Of a stretch of DNA of 28,110 nt, positions 16,211 through 23,844 are shown piece by piece. Both the position numbers and the translations under genes were made by a program. A model generated the notes under the pieces. It made no database searches, was not told where the DNA came from, and saw only the letters and a program-made list of their open reading frames with translations. The DNA comes from an uncultured Bacteroidota bacterium (GTDB taxonomy: Bacteria; Bacteroidota; Bacteroidia; Bacteroidales; F082), in contig UQNO01000025.1 in the NCBI GenBank assembly GCA_900542475.1, positions 1-28,110 on the forward strand. Direction: 5' to 3'. Within the stretch, counting starts at the first letter, position 1, and each line of letters starts with the position of its first letter.

Positions 16211-17208
16211 TAAAATGATTTAAATCCTATGATTTCCCTGACTTCTTTTATTGTCTTTCTTGCGCTTTCGCGAGCTTTCTCCGCTCCCAAACGAGCCACC
16301 TTATTAATATAATCGTCATTGGCGTCAATGTCGCGGATTCGTTCACGTATCGGTGTCACAAACTGAATCATGTCTTCCGCCAACTGTTTTTTCATGTCGC
16401 CATAGCGTATCGTCATGTTGTTGTACGCGTCGTCAAAAAACTGTACGGTCTCCGGTTTCGACACAATGTTCATCAGTTGGAAGAGGTTCGCGATAGGCTC
16501 CGGCTTCTCCTGATTCATCTCTGTCGGGCCGCTGTCTGTCTTGGCGCGCATCACTTTCTTGCGTATTGAAGCATCGTCTTCTGCCAAGAAGATGGCGTTG
16601 GCCTCGCCCTCGCTCTTGCCCATCTTGCCGTTGCCATCAAGACCTGGCACCTTGACTAATTGATTGCCGAAGTTAAACGCCTGCGGAATAGGGAAGTATT
16701 CAACGCCGTAAATGTTGTTGAAACGTCCGGCGAAGTCACGGGCCTTCTCAAGATTCTGCTCCTGGTCTTTGCCCACCGGCACATATTGTGACTTGTGTAT
16801 GAGAATATCGGCGGCCATGAGGGTGGGGTAGGTGAGGAGACCTGCATTGACATTGTCGGGTTGCTTGCGAACCTTCTCCTTGAATGTTGTAACGCGCTCA
16901 AGCTCACCGATATACGCATTCATGTTTAGAAACAAATATAACTCCACGACTTCCGGCACATCGCTTTGTACATATAATGTGGCTTTTTCAGGGTCAACAC
17001 CGGCAGCAAGGTATTCTACCAAAATCTGACGAACTTTTCCATGCAGGTCTTCTGGATTAGGATGTGTTGTAAGTGAATGATAATCAGCAATAAAGAAATA
17101 ACAGTTGTAATTATCTTGAAGACGGATGAAGTTTTTCACCGCACCGAAATAGTTCCCGAGATGTAAGTTTCCTGTTGGTCGAATGCCACTTAATACGATT
17201 TCTTTCAT
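16210..17208 (-). CDS. trpS: Tryptophan--tRNA ligase
   Basis: A 332-aa class I synthetase that charges tRNA-Trp. The HIGH-type motif is GIRPTGNLHLGNYFGA (HLGN at residues 16-19). The KMSKS loop is KMGKSEGEANAI (about residues 195-199). VPVGKDQEQNLE is the tryptophan-site helix typical of TrpRS. Length fits the bacterial family. It is the promoter-proximal gene of trpS-hflX-tatD-ansA, with a -7 box 20 nt upstream. Confidence 0.97.
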   Translation of the reverse strand: MKEIVLSGIRPTGNLHLGNYFGAVKNFIRLQDNYNCYFFIADYHSLTTHPNPEDLHGKVRQILVEYLAAGVDPEKATLYVQSDVPEVVELYLFLNMNAYIGELERVTTFKEKVRKQPDNVNAGLLTYPTLMAADILIHKSQYVPVGKDQEQNLEKARDFAGRFNNIYGVEYFPIPQAFNFGNQLVKVPGLDGNGKMGKSEGEANAIFLAEDDASIRKKVMRAKTDSGPTEMNQEKPEPIANLFQLMNIVSKPETVQFFDDAYNNMTIRYGDMKKQLAEDMIQFVTPIRERIRDIDANDDYINKVARLGAEKARESARKTIKEVREIIGFKSF

Positions 17209-17228
17209 AAGAAGGATATTTAAACCTG

Positions 17229-17236
17229 CAAATATA
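17229..17236 (-). promoter_or_regulatory. -7 box for the trpS operon
   Basis: Minus-strand TATATTTG matches TAnnTTTG and lies 20 nt before the trpS start codon. No convincing -33 element is seen; the heptad repeat array begins about 40 bp further upstream. Confidence 0.5.
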
Positions 17237-17273
17237 CTAATAATTTTTGATAAACGACGAGATTTTTTGACAA

Positions 17274-17456
17274 TTAGTCATTAGCCATTAGTCGTCGTTA
17301 GTCATTAGCCATTAGTCGTCGTTAGTCATTAGCCATTAGCCATTAGCCATTAGTTATCGGGGGTTATTTTGACGACTAATGGCTAATGGCTAATAACTAA
17401 TAACTAATAACTAATGGCTAATGACTAATGGCTAATAACTAACGACTAATAACTAA
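17274..17456. repeat. Heptanucleotide repeat array with self-complementary halves
   Basis: The left half (17274-17356) is made of units TTAGTCA, TTAGCCA and TTAGTCG, with extra TCG triplets creating a 24-nt period repeated twice. After a G-rich spacer (about 17357-17372), the right half (to 17456) is made of TAATGGC, TAATAAC and TAATGAC, the reverse complement of the same unit. GCCATTAGCCATTA on the left pairs exactly with TAATGGCTAATGGC on the right. The right edge contains the rng stop codon. A related array is at 25384-25467. Confidence 0.9.
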
Positions 17457-19030
17457 AAAGATATTTCATCTCCGTTTTTATTCAGGAAAGCATACTGAAG
17501 GACGTGGAATGACTTGACTTCCTGGATGTGTATTTTTTTATGATACCTCCATCTCCATTTTCTTGCGATGGAGAATAGTCCTTTTGTCAGATAGGCATAG
17601 ATGAATGGGTGCGCCTGGAGTGTTACCTCTTTCTCGTTTTGGTCGAGGAGCAGATACTTCAAGCTGCTTTCTATTTCATCGATGTAGATGAGCGACGGTT
17701 TGATTTTACCCGTGCCGTCGCAGACAGGGCATTTTTCCTGTACGGTTATTTCCATTGCCGGACGCACACGCTGTCGCGTGATTTGGATGAGTCCGAATTT
17801 TGTGGCAGGGAGAATGGTGTGCTTGGCGCGGTCTTTGGACATCTCTTCCTGGAGTTTGTCGAACAGCTCTTTGCGATGTTTCGCTTCGTGCATGTCGATA
17901 AAGTCCACGATGATGATTCCGCCCAGGTCGCGGAGGCGAACCTGCCGTGCTATCTCCACTGCTGATTCTAAATTGACAGCCAACGCATTCTCTTCTTGAG
18001 ATGCTTCTTTGTTCAACCGATGACCGCTGTTCACGTCGATGACGTGCATGGCCTCGGTGTGTTCAATTATGAGGTAAACACCATTTTTGATTGTGACAAT
18101 TCTGCCAAACGACCCTTTAACCTGACGTGCCACACCATAATGGTCAAAGATGGGCTCTTTGCCTTTGTATAGCTTGACTATGTCGGCTTTCTGCGGGGCG
18201 AAAGTGGCGATATAACTCTTGACTTCATCAAAGAGCGACTGATTATCAACAGTTATCGTGTTAAAAGACTCATTAAGAATGTCTCTCAACATAGCCGAGG
18301 TACGGTCAAGTTCGCTCACAAGCTTCGCTGGAGCCTTGCTTCCGTATAACGATTCGGTGACCTGCTCCCATTTGTCAAGCAGATACTTCATGTCGGCATC
18401 GAGGTCTTCGACCTTCTTCCCCTCCGCCACTGTGCGGATGATGACTCCGAAATTGTTCGGGCGTATGCTCTGAATGAGTTTTTTAAGACGACTGCGTTCT
18501 TCGCTGCTGCGTATCTTTTGCGACACCGACACGCGATTCGAGAATGGCACCAACACAATGTAACGTCCTGCAAAGGAAATCTCGGCCGAGATACGAGGAC
18601 CTTTAGTGTTTATTGGCTCTTTCGCAATTTGTACCGGAATCTGGTCGCCAGCGTGAATGAAATCCGAAATCTTACCGGTCTTGTCAATGTCGTGACTCAA
18701 TTTGAACTTGCTCATCACTGTCTGTGCCGTCTTGCCCTCGTGGGCTAACTTCGAAAACTGAAGCAACGAATTGATTTGCGGACCTAAATCCAGATAGTGT
18801 AAAAAAGCGTCCTTTTGATTGCCGATATCGACAAAAGCGGCGTTTAATCCCGGTAAAATCTTCTTCACCCTGCCGAAATAAATGTCGCCGACAGCGAAAT
18901 TGCTGTTGATTTGCTCTTTGTGGAGCTCAACAAGCTGCTTGTCTTCCAACAAAACAATATTAACCTCTGAAACATCAGAACTGATGACAAGCTCTCTGTT
19001 GACTGTCGGAACTTTATTTGTGTTGTCCAT
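17453..19030 (-). CDS. rng: Ribonuclease E/G family protein
   Basis: A 525-aa RNase G-type endoribonuclease, cutting single-stranded AU-rich sites in rRNA precursors and mRNAs. The N-terminal S1 domain includes YFGRVKKILPGLNAAFVDIG. The RNase H-like and DNase I-like core carries DVNSGH (around residue 330) and VDFIDMHEAKHRKEL (around residue 375), which hold the Mg2+ aspartates. The CPVCDGTG zinc link follows (around residue 433). There is no long RNase E scaffold tail. The stop codon is embedded in the edge of the heptad array. A hairpin with a T-run separates it from the 29-aa gene upstream, and the imperfect box AACCTTTG near 19040 may be its promoter. Confidence 0.95.
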   Translation of the reverse strand: MDNTNKVPTVNRELVISSDVSEVNIVLLEDKQLVELHKEQINSNFAVGDIYFGRVKKILPGLNAAFVDIGNQKDAFLHYLDLGPQINSLLQFSKLAHEGKTAQTVMSKFKLSHDIDKTGKISDFIHAGDQIPVQIAKEPINTKGPRISAEISFAGRYIVLVPFSNRVSVSQKIRSSEERSRLKKLIQSIRPNNFGVIIRTVAEGKKVEDLDADMKYLLDKWEQVTESLYGSKAPAKLVSELDRTSAMLRDILNESFNTITVDNQSLFDEVKSYIATFAPQKADIVKLYKGKEPIFDHYGVARQVKGSFGRIVTIKNGVYLIIEHTEAMHVIDVNSGHRLNKEASQEENALAVNLESAVEIARQVRLRDLGGIIIVDFIDMHEAKHRKELFDKLQEEMSKDRAKHTILPATKFGLIQITRQRVRPAMEITVQEKCPVCDGTGKIKPSLIYIDEIESSLKYLLLDQNEKEVTLQAHPFIYAYLTKGLFSIARKWRWRYHKKIHIQEVKSFHVLQYAFLNKNGDEISF

Positions 19031-19064
19031 AATATTACAAAGGTTTAAAATTATTTTAAAAACA

Positions 19065-19099
19065 ATAACACAACATCGGTATTGGCAATGCTGTGTTAT
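19065..19099 (-). terminator. Hairpin with T-run between the 29-aa gene and rng
   Basis: ATAACACAACAT (19065-19076) pairs with ATGCTGTGTTAT (19088-19099), 12 bp with one wobble. On the minus strand it is followed by TGTTTTTAAAATAATTTT, so it could end or attenuate HU/small-protein transcripts ahead of rng. Confidence 0.55.
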
Positions 19100-19127
19100 G
19101 TTTACCGTAAGAAACTAATCCTAATGA

Positions 19128-19217
19128 TTATTTCTTTTTATGTCTATCCTTTCTGAGGCGTTTTTTGCGCTTGTGGGTGGACATTTTGTGTCTTTTGTGC
19201 TTTTTACCGTTTGGCAT
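19128..19217 (-). CDS. 29-aa very basic protein, ribosomal-protein-like
   Basis: The minus strand encodes MPNGKKHKRHK MSTHKRKKRLRK DRHKKK, 29 residues with ATG start and TAA stop, about two thirds Lys, Arg or His. Small proteins of this pattern sit between HU and rng in many Bacteroidota and are usually left unannotated. The KRHK-x(3)-HKRKKRLRK core resembles the tiny rRNA-binding proteins of the bS22 / mitochondrial mS38 type, so a ribosomal role is likely but inferred. It lies 25 nt downstream of HU in the same direction and is probably cotranscribed with it. Confidence 0.8.
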   Translation of the reverse strand: MPNGKKHKRHKMSTHKRKKRLRKDRHKKK

Positions 19218-19242
19218 GATACAAAAAAATTATAAGACTATT

Positions 19243-19527
19243 TTACTTGAGATCGTTGATAAATGATTTGGCTGGCTTGAAAGCGGGGACTTTGTGTGCC
19301 GGGATAATGATAGTCGCACCCTTGCCACCGTTAGCGCGAATGTTTCTGCCCTTCTTAGCCGCTCTTTGTTTGCTCTTGAAACTGCCAAAGCCTCTAAGAT
19401 ATACATCTTCGTTATTCTTAACGGCTTCTTTCACGATTTCCATGAAAGATTCAACAACTGCCTGGGCGTTGCCTTTTTCAACACCGGTCTTTTCAGCAAT
19501 TTTTGCTACGATTTCAGCTTTTGTCAT
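19243..19527 (-). CDS. HU-family DNA-binding protein
   Basis: A 94-aa HU/IHF-type histone-like protein that bends and compacts DNA as a dimer. The helix pair is TKAEIVAKIAEKTGVEKGNAQAVVESFMEIVKEAV. It is followed by the conserved turn VYLRGFGSFKSKQRAAKKGRN, the beta-arm and the C-terminal helix PAFKPAKSFINDL. In place of the usual GRNP of the arm it reads GRNIRANGG, a variant common in this phylum. It heads a minus-strand unit with the 29-aa basic protein and possibly rng. Its promoter faces that of ssb across a 172-bp gap. Confidence 0.96.
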   Translation of the reverse strand: MTKAEIVAKIAEKTGVEKGNAQAVVESFMEIVKEAVKNNEDVYLRGFGSFKSKQRAAKKGRNIRANGGKGATIIIPAHKVPAFKPAKSFINDLK

Positions 19528-19569
19528 GATTTTTAATATTTTAATTTGTTATTGTAATTTTTCAGACTG

Positions 19570-19577
19570 CAAAGATA
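19570..19577 (-). promoter_or_regulatory. -7 box upstream of the HU gene
   Basis: Minus-strand TATCTTTG matches TAnnTTTG, 42 nt before the HU start codon. A TTTG lies 22 bp further upstream (CAAA at 19600-19603), slightly too far for the usual -33 spacing. Confidence 0.5.
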
Positions 19578-19650
19578 ATAAGTTTTTTTTAAATGGGGAC
19601 AAAAAAAATATTTTTTTTCATTCATCTTCTTATACATACGTTTTTTTTCA

Positions 19651-19658
19651 TATTTTTG
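19651..19658 (+). promoter_or_regulatory. -7 box upstream of ssb
   Basis: TATTTTTG matches TAnnTTTG, 41 nt before the ssb ATG. It probably drives ssb-gldE-gldD and the gene after it. The -33 region is AT-rich without a clear TTTG. Confidence 0.5.
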
Positions 19659-19699
19659 CACTATTAATCGAAATGCGTATTGTGTAAAAAATTAACGTT

Positions 19700-20179
19700 A
19701 TGGCAAGTCTTAACAAAGTGATATTAATCGGCAACTTGGGTAGAGACCCGGAAGTAATATCTTTCGACAATGGAACAAAAAAAATGACCGTATCTCTTGC
19801 AACCACAGAACGTTATCGTGATCGTGACGGCAACTGGCAAGAGCAGACCGAATGGCACAACCTCGTCAGCTGGGGCGTCTTGGCACAAGATATCGCCGAC
19901 AAACGCCGCAATTATGTGAAAGGCGACCAATTATATGTCGAAGGTAAGATAAGATCCCGTCAGTATGTTGATAACCAAAATGTTACACGTCATATTACGG
20001 AAATTGTCGTTGATAAGATGATGAGCCTCGGCAGCAGTCGTCAACAACAGCAACAGAATAACAATGCTTCGTATAACGCATATAGCAATCAACAGCCACA
20101 GCAACAACCACAGTATCAGCAGCCTGTCGAGTCCCAGGTGCCAACTCAAGATTATAATGGCGACGACCTCCCGTTCTAA
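19700..20179 (+). CDS. ssb: Single-stranded DNA-binding protein
   Basis: A 159-aa SSB, the tetrameric protein that coats single-stranded DNA in replication and repair. The OB fold occupies about residues 1-110: NKVILIGNLGRDPEVI, TERYRDRDGNWQEQTEWHNLVSWG, GDQLYVEGKIRSRQY. A Gln/Asn-rich flexible linker follows, ending in the acidic protein-binding tip DDLPF that recruits partners such as PriA. Length and layout are typical. The next gene, gldE, starts 3 nt after the stop. In related genomes mutY often precedes ssb; it is absent here. Confidence 0.98.
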   Translation: MASLNKVILIGNLGRDPEVISFDNGTKKMTVSLATTERYRDRDGNWQEQTEWHNLVSWGVLAQDIADKRRNYVKGDQLYVEGKIRSRQYVDNQNVTRHITEIVVDKMMSLGSSRQQQQQNNNASYNAYSNQQPQQQPQYQQPVESQVPTQDYNGDDLPF

Positions 20180-20182
20180 ATC

Positions 20183-21493
20183 ATGATAGAAACTCAATTT
20201 TTTCTCGGCATCACATGGGGAACGGCCGTGTGCCTTGTCATCTTGTTGGCGCTTCTCCTTTGCTCCGCCCTCGCATCGGCGAGCGAGACCGCTTTTTTCT
20301 CGCTTCTCCCGAGCGATATCAATGAAATGGAGAACTCTAACCAGCGCTCGGATAAATTAGTGCTTAAACTTAGGAACAACCCTAAACGCTTTCTTGCCAC
20401 AGTGCTGATAACCAACAATTTGGTCAATGTCACAATCACTATTTTCTCAACTTATATCATGGCAAGAATGTTCAACCTCGCCGCAAATCCGGTCTGGGCT
20501 TTCATTATTAATGTGGTGGTAGTGACCTCGCTTATACTTATTTTCGGTGAGATGATTCCCAAAATAACAGCGGCAAAAATGGCCCGCACATTGTCAACAG
20601 CCCTCGCACCGACGATAGGCGTGCTCGTGGTGATATTCAAACCCTTGAGCAATCTGCTGATTAAATCCACGATGATTATTGATAATCGTATGGCTAAAAA
20701 AAACACCGATACATTGTCAATCAGTGATCTGACTACAGCTGTTGACATAACCACGGCAGACGAGACACCAAGCGAAGAACGCTCCATGCTGCAAGGTATA
20801 ACAACGTTTGGGGAAAAAGAGGTCAGCGACATCATGAGACCGCGAGTGCAGCTGTTCGCAGTGAAAAACACTACACGGTTCGACCATCTCCTTGAAATGA
20901 TTATTGAGAATGGATTCTCCAGAATACCGGTTTATGAAGAAACACTTGACGAGATAAAAGGTATTTTGTACGTTAAAGATTTGCTGCCTCATCTCGAAGA
21001 ACCTGATTTTAAATGGCAGGAACTGCTTCGTGCCGCCTTCTTCGTGCCGGAAAACAAGAAAATCAACGACCTTTTCCAAGATTTCCGTACAAAAAAAATA
21101 CATATAGCCATCGTAGTCGATGAATACGGAGGCACCTCGGGACTCGTTACCATGGAAGACGTGCTCGAGGAGATTGTCGGTGACATCAGCGATGAGTTCG
21201 ATACAGTGGTGGAAAACCAGAACTATAAGAAAATCGATGATAAAACTTATATCTTTCAAGCTCAAACAAGTCTTGTTGACTTCTGTAAGGTGTTTGAAAT
21301 CAACGAGTTGTATTTTGAAGATATAAAAGGCGAATCCGACACGCTCGCAGGTCTCATACTCGAAAAAGAGGGTCGTATCCCGCAAGCCGGATTCTCCACC
21401 TCATACAAAGAGTTCGTATTTCAAATAACAAAAACCGACAAACGTAGGATTATCGAGATAAAAGTTGTTTATAATGAGAAAACCGACGAATAG
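20183..21493 (+). CDS. gldE: Gliding motility-associated protein GldE (CNNM/CorC type)
   Basis: A 436-aa integral membrane protein with the layout of the CNNM/HlyC-CorC family. The N-terminal DUF21 region (about residues 10-190) has three to four membrane spans. Paired CBS domains follow (about 200-335; note DIMRPRVQLFAV, FSRIPVYEETLDEIKGILYVKDLL and IAIVVDEYGGTSGLVTMEDVLEEIVGDI). The C-terminal CorC-type domain runs about 345-430. Placed directly between ssb and gldD, it corresponds to GldE, a Bacteroidota protein tied to gliding and to stabilising GldD. Related proteins act in Mg2+/divalent-cation efflux, so an ion role is possible. The last 20 nt overlap gldD. Confidence 0.9.
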   Translation: MIETQFFLGITWGTAVCLVILLALLLCSALASASETAFFSLLPSDINEMENSNQRSDKLVLKLRNNPKRFLATVLITNNLVNVTITIFSTYIMARMFNLAANPVWAFIINVVVVTSLILIFGEMIPKITAAKMARTLSTALAPTIGVLVVIFKPLSNLLIKSTMIIDNRMAKKNTDTLSISDLTTAVDITTADETPSEERSMLQGITTFGEKEVSDIMRPRVQLFAVKNTTRFDHLLEMIIENGFSRIPVYEETLDEIKGILYVKDLLPHLEEPDFKWQELLRAAFFVPENKKINDLFQDFRTKKIHIAIVVDEYGGTSGLVTMEDVLEEIVGDISDEFDTVVENQNYKKIDDKTYIFQAQTSLVDFCKVFEINELYFEDIKGESDTLAGLILEKEGRIPQAGFSTSYKEFVFQITKTDKRRIIEIKVVYNEKTDE

Positions 21494-22055
21494 CCTGACA
21501 ATACTGCTAATTCTTGTGATTGCAACGGCTTGCGGCGATAATAAACCGCAACCGAAACCCCGTGGCTATTTTCGTATAGATATGCCGGAAAAACAATATG
21601 TTTCCCTCGATACAATGCGCCATTATACCTTCGAATACCCTGTTTATGCCACCATCACTCCAGACTTTTATTCGTTGAACGAAAAAGATTGGGCGAATGT
21701 GGTCTTCCCCTCTTTCAAAGGCACCGTGCACATATCCTACAAAAATGTCAACGACAACCTTTCAGAATATGTTGAGGACGCTTATCGTATGATTATCAAA
21801 CATATAGGCAAAGCAACGGGAATCCGCGACAGCGTCGTTATTAATAATGATAAAAAAGTATATGGTTTGGTGTATCTTCTTGATGGTGAAGGAGTCGCAT
21901 CGCCGTTGCAGTTTTATCTGACCGATAGCACCGAGCATTTTCTGCGCGGGTCGCTTTATTTCAACACTTATCCAAACAACGACTCGCTCCAGCCGGTAAT
22001 CGACTTTATCAATGCCGATGTGAGACATCTGATAAATACTCTTGAATGGAAATAA
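21474..22055 (+). CDS. gldD: Gliding motility lipoprotein GldD
   Basis: A 193-aa lipoprotein with a lipobox (IATAC, Cys20). The body matches what I know of GldD: PKPRGYFRIDMPEK, YTFEYPVYA, VVFPSFKGTVHISYK, VYGLVYLLDGEGVASPLQFYLTDSTEHFLRGSLYF, and a C-terminal EWK. GldD is needed for gliding and for stable T9SS function in Flavobacterium; its biochemical role is unknown. ATG 21474 is chosen over a TTG at 21465. It overlaps gldE by 20 nt, indicating coupled translation. Many gut Bacteroides lack GldD, so its presence agrees with the other T9SS signs in this window. Confidence 0.9.
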   Translation: MRKPTNSLTILLILVIATACGDNKPQPKPRGYFRIDMPEKQYVSLDTMRHYTFEYPVYATITPDFYSLNEKDWANVVFPSFKGTVHISYKNVNDNLSEYVEDAYRMIIKHIGKATGIRDSVVINNDKKVYGLVYLLDGEGVASPLQFYLTDSTEHFLRGSLYFNTYPNNDSLQPVIDFINADVRHLINTLEWK

Positions 22056-22067
22056 ATCTTAAATGAT

Positions 22068-23732
22068 ATGAAAAAATACATTCTCTTTATTTGTGTCATA
22101 TTACTGACAATCAATGGTTTGTCGCAGTCGCAGCTTTATTCGGGAATGATTTCCAAAGATGATGACGGCGCCTACTTCTATATGCGCAGCTCGCTTGAAA
22201 TGGTATATATCGATTCGGATTATTTTCCAAACAAAGAACTTGTTGACAATTCATGGAACAATTACATGGACCCTCAAAAAAACTTTCCGAACCAATATAA
22301 CAAGCATGGTGCGGAGATTGGTGTCGTGCCTGTGGGCATTGACCGCGAAATGTCGGATAAAGAAATGGCCAATCTTCTTTTAAACTATATCAATAGAAAT
22401 AAAATAGCCAATAAATTGATTATGCGATGGTTTAATTATAATAAGGATGGAAAAATCGCCTATGATACCGATTATCCGGAAAATCCCGAGGCGATGATTA
22501 ACATGCAGACCATTTTCGAAAGAGGCTATTATACAGTAAATGCAGGTGACGAGAACCTCGCGATGTCGGCGCTTAAACGCGACAAGGACATTAAAATAAA
22601 GGAATTGTCCATGAAACTCCTGCCATTCACTTTCATGACGTTCACGAAATTGGAGTTTTATGAAAACGAACCTGTCGCGAGAGCTGTTAGAGACGCTGCT
22701 ATCATCGCGGCGGAGGCTGCTTACACTAAAGCGGTAAACGAAGGGTCAAAGGAACAAACGGCGCGCCTTTGGTGTGATTTGGCAATTATCGCGGCAAACG
22801 CAGCGTATAATGCGACGAAAGACGGCTATACCTTGAGGACTAATACATGGCTTTACAAACTCGTTTGGGACGAAAAAACCGAGCTGTATTTTAACAACAA
22901 AGTTCTTGAAAATCCTCGACTGCTTGAAAACAGCAATGCTTTTAAAATGGAATATGTTGACTGTCAATCCAATAAGAGTCTCGTCATTTTTTCGGTAACG
23001 AGAAGCTTTGAGGAAATAATCAATTTGACGATGGTGAGGAACTTAAACAAGGTGTTTGTGGAGCTGCAAAACCGTAACGATGTCTTTAAGGTGTGGACCC
23101 CGCTTCTTGACTTTTACAGCCTCGTCAGCCCGCGTCTCGAGGCGCCTGTTACCGTCGATGGCAAAATGATTACGGCAAAAATAGGCACCAAAGAGGGCCT
23201 TCGTGGAGGCGAGAGGTTTTCCGTGTATGATGAAGATGGCAAATTCTACGGTTATGCGATAGCCCGGCAAGGAATGGTCTGGGATAATGGTGATGAAACC
23301 GGGAACGATTCCCAAGAACTCTATGAGCCTCAACTGGACAAGAAAGGAAATCTTGTGACTTGCACCACGTTTAAAGGTAAAAAACTGAAAAACGCGCGCA
23401 CCGGTTTGTTGTTGTTGAACCCGATGCCGCCCAAAAGAATGCGTATAGCGGCCAGAATCGGCACCAAAGAGGGTGTCGAGAATAACGATAAATACAATGT
23501 TTATCAATATGACGCGGCAAAACAAAGCCTCAATAAAGCCGGAACAGTGAAAGTCGTCAAAGGCAAAATTTGGGATAACTATTATTACAACGCCGGCGAT
23601 GCCAACCGGAGGGCGCAAGGACAACCGGCATCGCTCAAAAAACGCGACAAGGACGGATTCCGTATCACGGAAACACAGTTTAAAGGCAAATGCAAAGTGC
23701 AACCCGGAATGTTTTTAAGAAAATATAAATAA
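22068..23732 (+). CDS. Secreted protein of unknown function with duplicated C-terminal unit
   Basis: A 554-aa protein with a signal peptide (ILFICVILLTINGLSQ) and no lipobox. I do not recognise the family. About residues 200-255 contain two helix-like repeats, AIIAAEAAY and AIIAANAAY. The C-terminus has two related units of about 90 residues. The first starts AKIGTKEGLRGGERFSVYDED (near residue 370) and the second ARIGTKEGVENNDKYNVYQYD (near 461). Each then has a WDN motif and closes with FKGKK..ARTGLLLL or FKGKC..QPGMFLRK. These units look like small beta barrels. There is no T9SS sorting domain. It starts 12 nt after gldD, so it is the likely last gene of the ssb-gldE-gldD transcript and may be periplasmic. 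Confidence 0.85.
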   Translation: MKKYILFICVILLTINGLSQSQLYSGMISKDDDGAYFYMRSSLEMVYIDSDYFPNKELVDNSWNNYMDPQKNFPNQYNKHGAEIGVVPVGIDREMSDKEMANLLLNYINRNKIANKLIMRWFNYNKDGKIAYDTDYPENPEAMINMQTIFERGYYTVNAGDENLAMSALKRDKDIKIKELSMKLLPFTFMTFTKLEFYENEPVARAVRDAAIIAAEAAYTKAVNEGSKEQTARLWCDLAIIAANAAYNATKDGYTLRTNTWLYKLVWDEKTELYFNNKVLENPRLLENSNAFKMEYVDCQSNKSLVIFSVTRSFEEIINLTMVRNLNKVFVELQNRNDVFKVWTPLLDFYSLVSPRLEAPVTVDGKMITAKIGTKEGLRGGERFSVYDEDGKFYGYAIARQGMVWDNGDETGNDSQELYEPQLDKKGNLVTCTTFKGKKLKNARTGLLLLNPMPPKRMRIAARIGTKEGVENNDKYNVYQYDAAKQSLNKAGTVKVVKGKIWDNYYYNAGDANRRAQGQPASLKKRDKDGFRITETQFKGKCKVQPGMFLRKYK

Positions 23733-23748
23733 CGTTTTTGTGGATTTT

Positions 23749-23780
23749 TTTGATTTTTTGCAAAAAATGTAGTATTTTTG
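23749..23780 (+). promoter_or_regulatory. Promoter of the corA-type gene (-33 and -7 boxes)
   Basis: TTTG at 23749-23752, a 20-nt spacer and TATTTTTG at 23773-23780 fit the Bacteroidota TTTG / TAnnTTTG promoter, the best full match in the window. A perfect 16-bp palindrome, ATTTTTTG-CAAAAAAT (23753-23768), fills the spacer. Confidence 0.6.
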
Positions 23781-23784
23781 CACG

Positions 23785-23830
23785 TTTTTATCATAAAACA
23801 TTGATCGAATGTAGAATTTTTATCATAAAA
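23785..23830 (+). promoter_or_regulatory. Two identical palindromes in the corA leader (candidate operator)
   Basis: TTTTTATCATAAAA occurs at 23785-23798 and again at 23817-23830, 32 bp apart, about three helical turns. Each contains the perfect palindrome TTTTAT-C-ATAAAA. The first covers the expected transcription start and the second touches the purine-rich GAAAGGGGGA before the start codon. This fits a dimeric repressor site, but AT-richness weakens the case. Confidence 0.45.
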
Positions 23831-23844
23831 GAAAGGGGGATAGC

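Noticed and set aside
17274..17456. CRISPR-like appearance of the repeat array
   Set aside because: Units are 7 nt, there are no unique spacers, the halves are in inverted orientation and no cas gene is present.
23753..23768. ATTTTTTGCAAAAAAT as an intrinsic terminator of the 554-aa gene
   Set aside because: It has no loop-forming spacer, its stem is almost all A/T, and it lies between a good -33 and -7 pair; an operator or chance palindrome is more likely.
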